This document shows, in pieces, positions 1 to 9,313 of a stretch of DNA of 64,000 bases (within the stretch, counting starts at the first letter, position 1; the number at the start of each line of letters is the position of its first letter). The stretch is from [Eubacterium] siraeum (GTDB taxonomy: Bacteria > Bacillota > Clostridia > Oscillospirales > Ruminococcaceae): positions 682,001-746,000 of the forward strand of contig CP102281.1 in assembly GCA_025150425.1 (NCBI GenBank). Direction: 5' to 3'. A model generated the notes under the pieces. That model did not search any database. It saw only the letters and a program-made list of their open reading frames with translations, and had not been told where the DNA came from. The translations under genes and the position numbers were made by a program.

Positions 1-600
1 GATATGGGGTTAGTCAGCATTCGTCAGTCGGCGAAAAAATTATACGAGGACGAAGGCCGCAAATACAAAAACCTCCTTAACCAAGAGTTTGACACGTGCA
101 AACCGAACGAAGTGTGGGTTAGTGATGTTACCTATTTTAAGTACGGCGAAAACGCTTATTATATTTGCGTGATTATCGACCTGTTCTCCCGTATGGTCGT
201 GGGATATAAGATCAGCAAGACCAACAGCACACAGCTTGTAAAATCAACCTTTCAAATTGCATATAAAGCACGTCAGCCGGATTCAAGTTTGGTTTTCCAT
301 ACCGACCGTGGCAGCAACTACCGATCCAAAACAATGAATGATTATATGCGGTCACTGCACATCACGCACTCTTTTTCGCGTGCGCACGTGCCGTATGACA
401 ATTCCGTAATGGAATCGTTCTTTGCTTCTATGAAACGGGAGGAGTTATATCGCACCAAGTATCGCTCGGAATCAGACTTTCGAAGTGCGGTGGACAAGTA
501 CATGATTTTCTATAATACCAAACGCCCGCACAAGAAATTGCAATACAAGACTCCCGAACAGAAAGAAGAAGAATATGCCTTGAAACTGAAGGATTTCTGA
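1..600 (+). CDS. IS3-family transposase (OrfB), 5'-truncated by the window edge
   Basis: This is the catalytic part of an IS3/IS150-type transposase, an rve-fold DDE integrase that would act on its own insertion-sequence ends. Counting from the Met at base 4, the acidic triad is D41 (in VSDVTY), D101 (in HTDRGSNY) and E137 (in DNSVMESFF), which gives the DD(35)E spacing typical of the family. The C-terminal KRPHKKLQYKTPEQ segment is also characteristic. The frame is open to base 1, and family members have about 280 residues, so roughly 80 residues probably lie outside the window. Whether an OrfA and frameshift precede it cannot be seen. Confidence 0.9.
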   Translation, partial: DMGLVSIRQSAKKLYEDEGRKYKNLLNQEFDTCKPNEVWVSDVTYFKYGENAYYICVIIDLFSRMVVGYKISKTNSTQLVKSTFQIAYKARQPDSSLVFHTDRGSNYRSKTMNDYMRSLHITHSFSRAHVPYDNSVMESFFASMKREELYRTKYRSESDFRSAVDKYMIFYNTKRPHKKLQYKTPEQKEEEYALKLKDF

Positions 601-700
601 GACACGTGCAGACAGACTAAAGGGTTCAAAAAGGTTTGTTTTTAATTTTCCGGATTGCCAAATCCGAGTTATTCGTTTTTTAGTCCGACTGACAAAAAGA
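601..700. mobile_element. Possible right end of the IS3-type element
   Basis: IS3 elements normally end a short distance beyond the transposase stop with a terminal 5'-CA-3'. A T-rich stretch followed by AGTCCGACTGACA ends at about base 694 and read on the other strand starts TGTCAGTCGGAC, a plausible terminus. The left end is outside the window, so the inverted repeat and the target duplication cannot be confirmed. Confidence 0.3.
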
Positions 701-740
701 AAATGCGACCTCGAAAAGCCGCATAAATACTGGATTTTAT

Positions 741-790
741 AATAAAAACACCATTGACTCCGAACTTAAGGGTTCAGATTTCAATGGTGT
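741..790 (-). terminator. Intrinsic terminator after tRNA-Ser
   Basis: Complementary arms ACACCATTGA (748-757) and TCAATGGTGT (781-790) form a 10-bp stem. Read on the minus strand, the stem is followed by TTTTTATT. It lies just downstream of the minus-strand tRNA. Confidence 0.8.
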
Positions 791-797
791 CTTTATA

Positions 798-886
798 TGG
801 CGGAGAGGAAGGGATTCGAACCCTTGTGGGGTTGCCCCCAAACGGTTTTCAAGACCGCCTCGTTATGACCACTTCGATACCTCTCC
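798..886 (-). tRNA. tRNA-Ser (anticodon UGA)
   Basis: The reverse complement folds as a class II tRNA. The acceptor arm is GGAGAGG paired with CCTCTCC, the discriminator is G, and the 3' CCA is genomically encoded at 798-800. The anticodon loop TTGAAAA gives UGA. A long variable arm built from GGGG and CCCC is typical of tRNA-Ser, and the T loop reads GGTTCGAATCC. It has its own consensus promoter and terminator, so it is a single-gene transcription unit. Confidence 0.97.
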
Positions 887-901
887 GTATCGTGCTATGA
901 T

Positions 902-930
902 ATTATAGCACGGATTTATAGTTTTGTCAA
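902..930 (-). promoter_or_regulatory. Sigma-A promoter for tRNA-Ser
   Basis: Read on the minus strand: TTGACA (925-930), a 17-bp spacer and TATAAT (902-907), a perfect consensus about 15 bp before the tRNA 5' end. Confidence 0.88.
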
Positions 931-1003
931 CACTTTTTTCGGATTTTTTTTAAATTCCTGCATTTTTGTCCGTAATATCGCTTTCAGACCGAACGGCACT
1001 CAG

Positions 1004-1972
1004 TCAGAGCTTAATGTTACTTCCGAACATTTTAACAAAATCGGGTGCTTTTGCTTTGAAGCATTTTCCGTCAAGATAGGAAAGACAGCCGGCATCGGTA
1101 GTGAATTTAAACTGCAGCTCATAACTGCACAGCGCCTGATATTTGAAACCGTATTTTTTGTTCAGCTTGTTGTTCCCATATTTTCCGTCACCGAGCAGAG
1201 CGTGACCGATATACGCAAGGTGTGCTCTTATCTGATGCGTCCTGCCTGTGAGCAGGTCGACCTTTAACAGCGAGTTTTCGCCGTTGTACGCTATGACCTT
1301 GTACTTTGTCTTTATCGTGAGATTGCTTTTTGTCTTTTTGTCGCTGATTTTTACCGTGTTGGTGTCGCTGTTCTTTTCAAGATATGCGGTAAGCGTTGCG
1401 CTGTCGGGAGTTACCTTACCGCAGGCAATGCACAGATACAGCTTTGTAAGCTCTCTGTCCCTTATCTTCTGATTGAGTATTCTGAGCGATTCGGCATTTT
1501 TCGCCGCAATCACTATACCGCAGGTGTTGCGGTCTATGCGGTTGCACAGTGCCGGAGCAAACGAAAGTTCGTTTTCCGGTCTGTATTCGCCCTTGTGATA
1601 AAGATAGCTCTTGATGCGGTTTATAAGCGTGTCGCTGTCGCCGCTCTCGTCCTCGTGGACTACCATTCCGACAGGCTTATCCACAAGCAGAATGTTTTCG
1701 TCCTCGTAGACAATGTCTATCTTATCGCTTACCGCAGTGAAATCATCGGGGTCCGACTTTGCTTTCGGTATCAGCATTTCATCGGGGATAAACAGCTTTA
1801 TTATGTCGTTTTCCGCAATATGCGTGTCGGGCTTGCATTTCTTGCCGTTTAGCTTTATGCAGTTCTTACGGGCGAGCTTACAAATCTGCCCCTGCCCCAG
1901 CGGAAACGATTTAGACAAAAAGCGGTCAATACGCTGACCGCTGTCGTTTTTTGTAACCTTTATTTCTTTCAT
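1004..1972 (-). CDS. RluA-family 23S rRNA/tRNA pseudouridine synthase
   Basis: The protein isomerises specific uridines in structured RNA to pseudouridine. It has 322 residues: an N-terminal S4-like RNA-binding segment (about 1-65) and an RluA catalytic domain (about 85-300). The catalytic Asp is probably D147 in the sequence CNRIDRNTCG; most relatives have HRLDxxTSG, so this copy has Asn for His and Ile for Leu. The GRTHQIRAHLA motif and the downstream LLGDGKYG are also present. It is the last gene of the minus-strand cell-wall operon and starts 7 bp after the preceding small ORF. The subfamily (RluC or RluD) and the target site cannot be assigned from sequence alone. Confidence 0.92.
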   Translation of the reverse strand: MKEIKVTKNDSGQRIDRFLSKSFPLGQGQICKLARKNCIKLNGKKCKPDTHIAENDIIKLFIPDEMLIPKAKSDPDDFTAVSDKIDIVYEDENILLVDKPVGMVVHEDESGDSDTLINRIKSYLYHKGEYRPENELSFAPALCNRIDRNTCGIVIAAKNAESLRILNQKIRDRELTKLYLCIACGKVTPDSATLTAYLEKNSDTNTVKISDKKTKSNLTIKTKYKVIAYNGENSLLKVDLLTGRTHQIRAHLAYIGHALLGDGKYGNNKLNKKYGFKYQALCSYELQFKFTTDAGCLSYLDGKCFKAKAPDFVKMFGSNIKL

Positions 1973-1979
1973 CGGTGGC

Positions 1980-2192
1980 TCACTTCTGTATTCTTGAAAA
2001 GCCGTACTGCGAGAAATGCTCTATCGCCTTGTTGAAGTAATCACCCGAGCTTTGACAAGCCGTTGCAACATCGGTGAGCTTTGCTTTTGCTATTTCCCAC
2101 TTTTCCTGCATTACCTCGTTATCATCGGCTTCAAGCCAGAGTTGATTTTCCCAGATACCGTATTTAAGATTGATTATATATGCTTTTTTCAT
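1980..2192 (-). CDS. Small conserved-looking protein, function unknown (70 aa)
   Basis: I do not recognise a family. I placed the start at base 2192 (MKKAYIINLKYG) because AGGAG lies six bases upstream; a longer reading frame exists, but its extra N-terminus has no ribosome binding site. The protein is Trp-, Glu- and Lys-rich, has no predicted membrane segment or signal peptide, and looks like a compact cytosolic fold. It lies between ddl and the RluA gene, 7 bp before the latter, so it is probably co-transcribed with them. Confidence 0.65.
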   Translation of the reverse strand: MKKAYIINLKYGIWENQLWLEADDNEVMQEKWEIAKAKLTDVATACQSSGDYFNKAIEHFSQYGFSRIQK

Positions 2193-2292
2193 ACTTCTCC
2201 TTTTTATTCCTGCCGAATTTTTCATTTCAGAAAAGCAGTTGAATACGGGAGGGGCAAGCCCACTCACCTATAATTTTGACGGTTCGCCGTGA

Positions 2293-3486
2293 TTACAGTT
2301 TTCCGCCCTTTGTTCCGCCGAGCTTGCCGCCTGTAAATCCGTCAAGAATGTTGGTGTCAAAGCTGAATGTCAGCGCCTTGTTTTCACGTTCACGCTTTAA
2401 TGCGAGTGAAATCATCTCGTCTAAAAGTTCGGAATACTTCACACCGACAGGCTCCCACAGATAGAACGCAAGGCTGCCCGGAATCGTGTTGATTTCATTC
2501 AGATAAACGTTGCCGTTGTCCATATCTATCATAAAGTCGATTCTTGACGTACCCGATGCACCAAGACTCCTGAACGCCTTTACCGCAAGGGTGCGTATCT
2601 GCTCTCTTGTTTCATCGGATATATCGGCAGGTATCTTTCTCTTGAGCGTTGCCATACCGCTTGACTTACCGCCCTTATCGCCTGCGATATACTTATCCTT
2701 GTAGCTTAATATCTCGTCGGTGTTTACAGGCTCTTCGCATTCCGATGCGTGAGCGGTAGCATAGTCGCCGCATACCGAGCAGTTGATTTCCTTGAGGTTT
2801 GTTATAGCAGGCTCGACAAGCAGCTTTGAAGCATAGGTAAATGCGTTGTCAAGCGCTTCGTCAAGCTGTTCGTCATTGTGCGCTATCATAATTCCTACGC
2901 TTGAGCCGAGATTTATCGGCTTTACTATAAGCGGATATGCTATCTTCGCCTTAATATCCGCCTTTACAGCGTCTGCGTCCTTTGCGTAGTCGCTTATATG
3001 GATTACCGTTCCGTCAAGGACGGGTATGCCGTTATCCTTGAATACGGTTTTCATAACATACTTATCCATACCTACAGCAGATGATATTACATCACAGCCG
3101 ACATAAGGAACGCCGATCGTCTGTAAATATCCCTGGAATACGCCGTCCTCAACGTTCGTACCGTGTACTATAGGGAATGCAACGTCTATCGTTGCATATA
3201 CGTTGTTGCCGAATCTCTTTCCGGGATAAAGCACAAGCTGTACCTTTCCGCCGTCATTTACAAGTATCACCCTCCGGCTTTCCTTGAGAAGCGATTTCAG
3301 ATTCCTGTATGATGCGATGTTTCCTATTTTTTCTCCGACATACATTTCATTGTTTTTTGTAATGTATACGGGTATCACCTCGTACTTATCCTTGTTTATG
3401 GAATTGCAAGCCTGAAGTGCGGATATGATGGATACCTCATGCTCAACGCTTTTTCCTCCGAAAAATACACCTACTCTGATTTTCAT
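2293..3486 (-). CDS. ddl: D-alanine--D-alanine ligase
   Basis: An ATP-grasp ligase that makes D-Ala-D-Ala for peptidoglycan. The N-terminus GGKSVEHEVSIISA is the Ddl signature. KPINLGSSVGI carries the conserved active-site Ser. The omega-loop segment YKDKYIAG retains the Lys-Tyr pair associated with D-Ala-D-Ala rather than D-Ala-D-Lac specificity. FMIDMDNGNVYLNEINTIPGS is the metal- and ATP-binding C-terminus. At 397 residues it is somewhat longer than usual because of a Gly/Lys-rich tail (GGKLGGTKGGKL). It lies in the same operon as MurF, whose substrate is the dipeptide made here. Confidence 0.95.
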   Translation of the reverse strand: MKIRVGVFFGGKSVEHEVSIISALQACNSINKDKYEVIPVYITKNNEMYVGEKIGNIASYRNLKSLLKESRRVILVNDGGKVQLVLYPGKRFGNNVYATIDVAFPIVHGTNVEDGVFQGYLQTIGVPYVGCDVISSAVGMDKYVMKTVFKDNGIPVLDGTVIHISDYAKDADAVKADIKAKIAYPLIVKPINLGSSVGIMIAHNDEQLDEALDNAFTYASKLLVEPAITNLKEINCSVCGDYATAHASECEEPVNTDEILSYKDKYIAGDKGGKSSGMATLKRKIPADISDETREQIRTLAVKAFRSLGASGTSRIDFMIDMDNGNVYLNEINTIPGSLAFYLWEPVGVKYSELLDEMISLALKRERENKALTFSFDTNILDGFTGGKLGGTKGGKL

Positions 3487-3510
3487 GTTCTTATCCTTTC
3501 TTTATGTCAA

Positions 3511-4359
3511 TTAAGTATTATCTGTGCTTGTTTGTGAGCTTTCCGTCCTGTAGCTGAGATCTCTCAGGTCAATATTCACTCTGACATAATCGCCGTATGA
3601 AAGTACAACGCTCTTTGCTTTTTCGGGAACTATGTAGCAGACATAGCCGTCCGAGCCGATCCCTGCGGAGAGAGCCACTGAAGTGCTGAAGCTCTTTCCT
3701 TCGTCAAAGCCCCACGCTCTGTCGCAGCCTATATCGCCGTCATAGACGCAATTAAGGTCATTGGAAAGCCACTGCTTTTCATCGGTTGTGTTCTTGACTT
3801 TCAGGTGGAACGCAACATACATATAGCCCTTATCCGCTCCGCCGTACATAATATCCGTTCTGAAAACCTCATCGCAGATAAAGCTGTATTCGTCTGTCTG
3901 AGCGGTTTCGTTGAAGTTTACACGCTGTACCTCCTGAGTTGCTGAGGATTCTTCTGCAAATGAGATTTCTTCTATGTAACCGTTATTGTTGTCAAAGTTG
4001 TCACCGATGTTGTCGCCGATTACCGAGAAGATTCCGCCGATTACGGAAATAATGATACCTATTACCGTAGGTGCAAAGAACATTATAATGAAAACCGTTA
4101 TAATTGTCTTTACGATTTTTTGCTGCTGAGAAGCGTTATTCCGAGAGCTGTTTACATTGCTCTGTGACGGCTGTTGTGAGGCATTATACTCATTCTGACG
4201 CATCTCCTGTCTGCGTCTGTATTCTTCCTCTTTCCTTTTCTTTTCCTCACGGTATGCTTTTACACCCGCATTGTTGTCAAACGGTGCGCCGCACTGTGTA
4301 CAGCAGTTTTCATGTTCTACATCCAGCTTTGCTCCGCAGTAATCGCAAAATATGTCCAT
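3511..4359 (-). CDS. Zinc-ribbon membrane-anchored protein with DUF4352-like domain
   Basis: This 282-residue protein starts with a zinc ribbon (CDYCG...CTQCG, residues about 5-23), followed by a charged, Gln/Asn/Ser-rich linker and one hydrophobic segment (about 87-115). The extracellular C-terminal half is beta-rich and resembles telokin-like DUF4352 domains (FHLKVKNTTDEKQWL). A ribosome binding site, GAGGGAG, precedes the ATG. The function is unknown; the topology suggests a cytoplasmic metal ribbon with a surface-exposed domain. It sits between murF and ddl, which suggests but does not prove an envelope role. Confidence 0.7.
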   Translation of the reverse strand: MDIFCDYCGAKLDVEHENCCTQCGAPFDNNAGVKAYREEKKRKEEEYRRRQEMRQNEYNASQQPSQSNVNSSRNNASQQQKIVKTIITVFIIMFFAPTVIGIIISVIGGIFSVIGDNIGDNFDNNNGYIEEISFAEESSATQEVQRVNFNETAQTDEYSFICDEVFRTDIMYGGADKGYMYVAFHLKVKNTTDEKQWLSNDLNCVYDGDIGCDRAWGFDEGKSFSTSVALSAGIGSDGYVCYIVPEKAKSVVLSYGDYVRVNIDLRDLSYRTESSQTSTDNT

Positions 4360-4397
4360 AATATCTCCCTCGTTTTAAACTTTTGCTTTACACAATA

Positions 4398-5972
4398 TCA
4401 ATAATTATCCGGCAGATCGTTTTCAAGAAGAACTATCTTCTTTTCTCCGCCTGTCTTTATATTTTCAACCTTTGCAAGAGCCTCGTTCAGATTCTTTGCA
4501 ACATATGTCTTTTCTTCGGGGTATCCCTTTGCTTTAAGACCGTCAACTATCGGCACTGCCTGACGTTCGCCTACTGCGATAACAAAGTCGCAAATTTCAG
4601 CCGCCTGTTCTCCGAAACGCTTGTTAAGCTCGTATTCCTTTTCGCCAAGCTCAACCATTCCCGGTGAAACAAGTATCTTAAAGCCGTCGAATACGGCGAG
4701 CGTATCAAGAGCCGCCTTTGCGCCTGTAGGATTTGAATTGAAAGCGTCGTCTATTATCGTCTTGTTTGTACCCTTGATTATCTGCAATCTGTGCGGAACG
4801 CATTCAAGACGCTTGACAGGCATAACAAGGTCAGCAAACGGAACGCCGAGCGTATTTGCAACGGCTATCGCACCGACTATATTCTGTACGTTGTGACTGC
4901 CGATGAGCTTTGTCGCAAACTGCTTTTCTTCATTACCGTTGTGAACCGTGAACTGTGTGCCGTTCTCGCTGACGGAAATATTGTCCGCATAATAATCCGT
5001 GCCGCCGCCGAGCGAATAGGTCACCTTGTTCTTATTGCACTCGTGCTTTGCTATATATTCGTTATCGTAATTGAGGAATATAATGCCGTCCTTGTCGGGA
5101 AGGCTGTCGGCAAGCTCGAATTTTGTCTTTATTATATTGTCGATTGACTTGAATGTTTCGAGATGCTGAGGGCCTATCGACGTGATGATTCCGTGCTTTG
5201 GCTTTACTATATCGCAGATTTCCTTGATTTCGCCGACATTCTTAGCGCCCATTTCGCACAGGAATATTTCGTGCGTTGCGTTAAGCTGTCCACGCACCAC
5301 CTTTACAACACCCATAGTCGTATTGTAGCTTTCGGGGGTCATAAGTACGTTGTACTTTGCGCCGAGCAGCTTTTCAAGATAGAACTTTGTGCTTGTTTTG
5401 CCGTAGCTTCCTGTAAGTCCTACTACGGTAAGGTCGGGAAGACCGTTTATTATACGCTTTGCGTCATTGATATAATGACGGTTTATCATAAGTTCGATCG
5501 GCTTATTTATAAGGTTTGCAAGCATTGCCATAACAAGCGTTAAAATCTGTACGCACATTGTTATTGCAAGCGAAGCGTAACCCATTCCGAGCGTCAGGAA
5601 TACAAGCAGGATCAAAAGTACATAAAGGATAACCGATGTCACCGTCATTCTCATTACTCTCGGAGTGAACACCAGCTTTTTCTTTGCCTTTTTCGGCGCA
5701 GAGAACACAATGCCAAGGAACAGAAAAGCCGCCGCTATAAAGCAGGTGGACGCATTTGTTTCGCCGCATATAATAAATGTAAGTATCGCACCTATTGTAA
5801 ACACATGGCGCATTATAACATCTTTTATATTCTTTCCTATCCACTTGAACTGCTCATCGGCGTGATAAGAGTTCAGCTGGAACATATGCATATAGTGTAT
5901 AAAATTAAGTCCGCACGATGCGCCGAGTGCCATACCGAGTACGGCAACGGCGATTAAACGTAAAATATCCAA
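4398..5972 (-). CDS. murF: UDP-N-acetylmuramoyl-tripeptide--D-alanyl-D-alanine ligase (MurF) with N-terminal membrane region
   Basis: A Mur ligase that adds D-Ala-D-Ala to the UDP-MurNAc tripeptide. The nucleotide-binding loop is GLTGSYGKTSTK. Other Mur ligase signatures are the central LCEMGAKNVGEI segment and the IIDDAFNSNPTGAKAALD motif. The protein has 524 residues, longer than the usual 450, because the first ~170 residues hold four or so hydrophobic segments. Such membrane-extended MurF-like proteins occur in Clostridia. It is followed in the operon by ddl, which makes its substrate. Confidence 0.9.
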   Translation of the reverse strand: MDILRLIAVAVLGMALGASCGLNFIHYMHMFQLNSYHADEQFKWIGKNIKDVIMRHVFTIGAILTFIICGETNASTCFIAAAFLFLGIVFSAPKKAKKKLVFTPRVMRMTVTSVILYVLLILLVFLTLGMGYASLAITMCVQILTLVMAMLANLINKPIELMINRHYINDAKRIINGLPDLTVVGLTGSYGKTSTKFYLEKLLGAKYNVLMTPESYNTTMGVVKVVRGQLNATHEIFLCEMGAKNVGEIKEICDIVKPKHGIITSIGPQHLETFKSIDNIIKTKFELADSLPDKDGIIFLNYDNEYIAKHECNKNKVTYSLGGGTDYYADNISVSENGTQFTVHNGNEEKQFATKLIGSHNVQNIVGAIAVANTLGVPFADLVMPVKRLECVPHRLQIIKGTNKTIIDDAFNSNPTGAKAALDTLAVFDGFKILVSPGMVELGEKEYELNKRFGEQAAEICDFVIAVGERQAVPIVDGLKAKGYPEEKTYVAKNLNEALAKVENIKTGGEKKIVLLENDLPDNY

Positions 5973-5992
5973 AATAAATTCTCCGTTCTGTT

Positions 5993-6772
5993 TTATTTAA
6001 TGTCAAGGAATGACGCCAATACTCTTGAGAATGTGTACCAGCCCTCAAGAAAAGCATAGTGTCCCGCACCTTCGATAGTAACAAGTCCGCTGTCTTTTAT
6101 AAGCTCGCTCATTTTAACCCCGTCAGACAGGGGAGTAGCGTCGTCCTTATCCCCCCATATAAGCAGGGTGGACTGCTTTATTTCGGGCAGGAGATAAGTC
6201 AGATCCTCGTTTACTACCTTTACAAGCGTTGCCCTCATTACAGGCGATGCCGCAAGATAATCTGCACTGCCTCGCTTGTTCCTCATATTTTCAACGGCAT
6301 CGGGAAACAGCTTTTTCATAGGTGCGGTACTCATTACCGCCTTGCCCATTTTATATGTCCGTGTTTTGATTTTTGAGGATACGCTCTGTTTCGGCTTGAT
6401 TCCGGCACTGTCCGTAAGAATTATCTTTTCGGGTGTCAGCACGGGTTTTTCACGGGTAACAGCCTTTATTATAACTCGGCCGCCGAAGCTGTGTCCGAGT
6501 ACAACGGTCGGTACGATGCCGAGCTTTTTGCAGAATGTGCCGATGAAGTCAACATAATCGTCAACGCACCACGGCTTTTTCGGCTCGTCGCTTTCGCCAA
6601 AGCCCGCCATATCGGGCGCAACCACTCTCATATGAGACGACAGCATATCGACAATATTTTTGAACAGCGTAATATTACTGCCCCAGCCGTGAAGAAGGAG
6701 AATTATCCCTCTGCCGTTATCTTCGCCCTCATCAATATAGTTTATTCTTAAATCGTTTATATCAATAAACAA
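5993..6772 (-). CDS. Alpha/beta-hydrolase
   Basis: A 259-residue alpha/beta-hydrolase-fold protein. Visible elements are the oxyanion-hole region LLLHGWGSN, the nucleophile elbow GHSFGG (Ser nucleophile), an acid in LLIWGDKDDATPL and the catalytic His in EGAGHYAFLE. It has no signal peptide and is probably cytosolic. It is the first gene of the murF-ddl operon, with a consensus promoter about 70 bp upstream. The substrate is unknown; hydrolysis of an ester or lactone is likely from the fold. Confidence 0.85.
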   Translation of the reverse strand: MFIDINDLRINYIDEGEDNGRGIILLLHGWGSNITLFKNIVDMLSSHMRVVAPDMAGFGESDEPKKPWCVDDYVDFIGTFCKKLGIVPTVVLGHSFGGRVIIKAVTREKPVLTPEKIILTDSAGIKPKQSVSSKIKTRTYKMGKAVMSTAPMKKLFPDAVENMRNKRGSADYLAASPVMRATLVKVVNEDLTYLLPEIKQSTLLIWGDKDDATPLSDGVKMSELIKDSGLVTIEGAGHYAFLEGWYTFSRVLASFLDIK

Positions 6773-6843
6773 GGTCGTTCTTACCTTTCGGTTTGATTAA
6801 AATTAAACATCGGACGGAATTTTCACACACTCCGCCATTGTTT

Positions 6844-6872
6844 ATTATATTATTTTTACGCTGTGATGTCAA
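6844..6872 (-). promoter_or_regulatory. Sigma-A promoter of the hydrolase-murF-ddl operon
   Basis: Read on the minus strand: TTGACA (6867-6872), a 17-bp spacer and TATAAT (6844-6849). Confidence 0.85.
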
Positions 6873-6927
6873 GAAAAATAACTGTAAAGTGTTTCTGTGC
6901 GTCTTACGGGATTTATAATCGCTATGC

Positions 6928-6965
6928 ACAAAAAAATCCGCCGTCTGCCTTCAGGCAAACAGCGG
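6928..6965 (-). terminator. Intrinsic terminator of the first ABC exporter operon
   Basis: Arms at 6938-6949 and 6954-6965 pair over 12 bp, including G-U pairs, around a 4-base loop. On the minus strand the stem is followed by ATTTTTTTG. It lies 58 bp past the permease stop. Confidence 0.85.
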
Positions 6966-7022
6966 AAGTGATATATTATCGGTAAATGCGGTAAAAACGG
7001 CGTTTTACCGGCTGTACTGCCG

Positions 7023-9302
7023 TCATTCGTCTACATTCTTGAGAGCGTCGGCAAGAGGCACTTTCTTTATCTTTCTTGTAAGAGCAAGTGCGATAACGGC
7101 AAATGAACCGATGCCGATAAGAGCGGTTTTTACATATACCGGAACAAAAGACCTGTAGGGAAGCCAGCCCGGATAATCACGCATGAAGAAGACGAACAGC
7201 TGACCGAGCAGATAGTCTGACAGCGGTATGGTGACAAGCAGTGTGACAGCCGTTACAATAGCGGTGGTCGCAATATATATGCCGTTTATCTCACTGTTCC
7301 TGTATCCGAGTATCTTTGTCATAGAAATGGACTGTGCGTTCTTTTCGATTATTATCTTGGACAGCAGATAGATTATCAGCACATACATTATAACGCCGAA
7401 AAAGACAAAGATATTCATCATATTGCCCATCGACCTTGTAAGCTGACGTGATACCTTTGTAAGATCGTCAACCGTTATCTCGGTCGCAATATAAAGGTCG
7501 TCTATATCGCTTATTTCCGACTTTGAGAAATAGCCCGTGAAATAGTCTTTATCGCAGTCGAACTTTTCATTGAATGCGTCCTTGTCCATAAATACCGTAA
7601 GCGTTGACGGGTAGTAGTAAACTCCGCCCACCCTGAACTTGTATTCCTTTGAGCCGAACTGTTCCCTGAGTGTTATTTCATCGCCTGCTTTGATACCGTG
7701 CTTTTCCGAGTAGGCATTTGAAATATAAACCTCGTTGTCGCTAAGCGGCAAGTCAACGTATCTGCTGTTTTTCGCAATGCCGTAAACGGTTATTTCCTCG
7801 CTTTTGAGCGCACCCTCGATAGTTTTGAGAGTTGTTGCGGAAAACTTTTCAGCATCCTTGTTTTCCGTTTCGACCTGAGCCTTCAGAAGATACTGGTGAT
7901 CTGCAAGCAGATTGGAGGTTATCTCCTGCTGATAGTTGTCAAGCACAGGACCTAAAACAAGTCCGAACATCACAAGAACATTACCGAGCAGTGCGCCTAT
8001 GACCATCATAATGTAGTTAGGCATATTCTGGAACAGTACACGCAGCCTGAAACGCTTCATAATGCCGATTCTGGTGTTAAGCCTGAACGCCTTTTTCTTC
8101 TTTCTGCGTGAAAGGTCATGGCGGATAAACTGAAGCGGCGACAGGCTCAGCTTTCTTGTCAGCATCAACAGGTCGATGATGAATACGATTATTATAGGTA
8201 TTACCGTTGTGTTTATAAATGCCTGAGGATTCCACAGCGTAACGTAGGTCGGCAGGCTGTAGCTTCCGTAATATGCGCTTGCCGCATAGTCCTTTAAAAC
8301 CGTGTAGCCGAGTATGTTTCCGACAACCGCACCTGCAAATACAACCAGCATAGGAAGGGTAAGGTAGTGCCTTACTATCTCCCACTTTGTATAGCCGGTA
8401 GCACGGAGCGTACCTATAACGCCTGCTTCCTTTGCAATGGTGTTTGACGTGGTTATCGCAAAGATGAATGCGATGATCACCACGATTATATAAAGGAACA
8501 TCTGTACAAAGACTGTATCGCCCTTAATATCATCGCCCGTGAAGATTATCGCCTGATTTGCATATTCGGGAATGTAGCCGGTGACCGCATTCATATATTT
8601 CGGGGCTTCCTCGGACAGCTTTTCAAGGAAGTCCTCCGACAGCTTCTTTGCCTCAGTATTATCGGCGGGACGCTCGGCATATTTCCACGAATAGACATAA
8701 TGCAGCTTATCCTCCGGATATGTACCGAATGTATCTGCTGTCACTATCGCAACACCGAATTTTATCGAATCGAACATCATATCCGATGGGCTTGAAAACA
8801 GTGCGCTGTAGTCCGACAGTGCGACAAGTCCGCATATCCTGTATTCTTTGCCGTGAAGGGTCAGCTTGTCACCGACTTTAAGGCTGTTGTTGTCAGCATA
8901 CATTCTGTCGATGGCAATTTCGCTGTCGCTTGACGGGAATTCGCCGTCCATAAGGCATTCAAGGTTTATATCGGTACGCTTTTTGAATATACGCAGTGTG
9001 CTGTCAACTTCCTTTGTCGGAAATTCAACATAGAAGTTTTCGTATATCTTCGCATCAAACCTGTCGCTGTCCTCAACAGCCTTTATAAGCTCATCATCGG
9101 CCTTTGCATAAAGCTCGAAATTACCGTCCTCTATATTGTACTTTTCAAAGCTCTCATCATAAGCCGTTGCCATACTTCCGCCCGCAACACTCCAGCCCGA
9201 AACCAGGGATACGGCAAGCGCCATGAATAAAAAGATTACAATATATTTGCCAAGCTCGTTTTTGAATTCGCTCGGCAGACGTTTAACAAGAGGATTTCTC
9301 AT
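7023..9302 (-). CDS. MacB/FtsX-type ABC transporter permease
   Basis: A 759-residue permease with one N-terminal membrane helix (about 18-42), a large extracellular MacB-type periplasmic core domain, three helices around residues 265-395, a linker, a further helix near 435, a second extracellular domain and three C-terminal helices. Family proteins work as mechanotransmission or lipid/peptide export permeases with a cognate ATPase, here the upstream gene 11 bp away. It is a paralogue of the permease at 50070-52991: both open with a KRxPxEFKxxLxKYI motif. This copy lacks the long repeat domain of the other. The substrate is unknown; antimicrobial-peptide or lipid efflux is an inference from the family. 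Confidence 0.88.
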   Translation of the reverse strand: MRNPLVKRLPSEFKNELGKYIVIFLFMALAVSLVSGWSVAGGSMATAYDESFEKYNIEDGNFELYAKADDELIKAVEDSDRFDAKIYENFYVEFPTKEVDSTLRIFKKRTDINLECLMDGEFPSSDSEIAIDRMYADNNSLKVGDKLTLHGKEYRICGLVALSDYSALFSSPSDMMFDSIKFGVAIVTADTFGTYPEDKLHYVYSWKYAERPADNTEAKKLSEDFLEKLSEEAPKYMNAVTGYIPEYANQAIIFTGDDIKGDTVFVQMFLYIIVVIIAFIFAITTSNTIAKEAGVIGTLRATGYTKWEIVRHYLTLPMLVVFAGAVVGNILGYTVLKDYAASAYYGSYSLPTYVTLWNPQAFINTTVIPIIIVFIIDLLMLTRKLSLSPLQFIRHDLSRRKKKKAFRLNTRIGIMKRFRLRVLFQNMPNYIMMVIGALLGNVLVMFGLVLGPVLDNYQQEITSNLLADHQYLLKAQVETENKDAEKFSATTLKTIEGALKSEEITVYGIAKNSRYVDLPLSDNEVYISNAYSEKHGIKAGDEITLREQFGSKEYKFRVGGVYYYPSTLTVFMDKDAFNEKFDCDKDYFTGYFSKSEISDIDDLYIATEITVDDLTKVSRQLTRSMGNMMNIFVFFGVIMYVLIIYLLSKIIIEKNAQSISMTKILGYRNSEINGIYIATTAIVTAVTLLVTIPLSDYLLGQLFVFFMRDYPGWLPYRSFVPVYVKTALIGIGSFAVIALALTRKIKKVPLADALKNVDE

Positions 9303-9313
9303 CGTTATCCTCC

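Noticed and set aside
1248-1937. Several plus-strand frames inside the RluA-type gene
   Set aside because: They are antisense shadows; the minus-strand gene has intact family motifs throughout, and the shadows lack binding sites and family matches.
2193-2267. Longer N-terminus of the small protein between ddl and the RluA gene
   Set aside because: The longer frame has no ribosome binding site, whereas AGGAG precedes the ATG at 2192.
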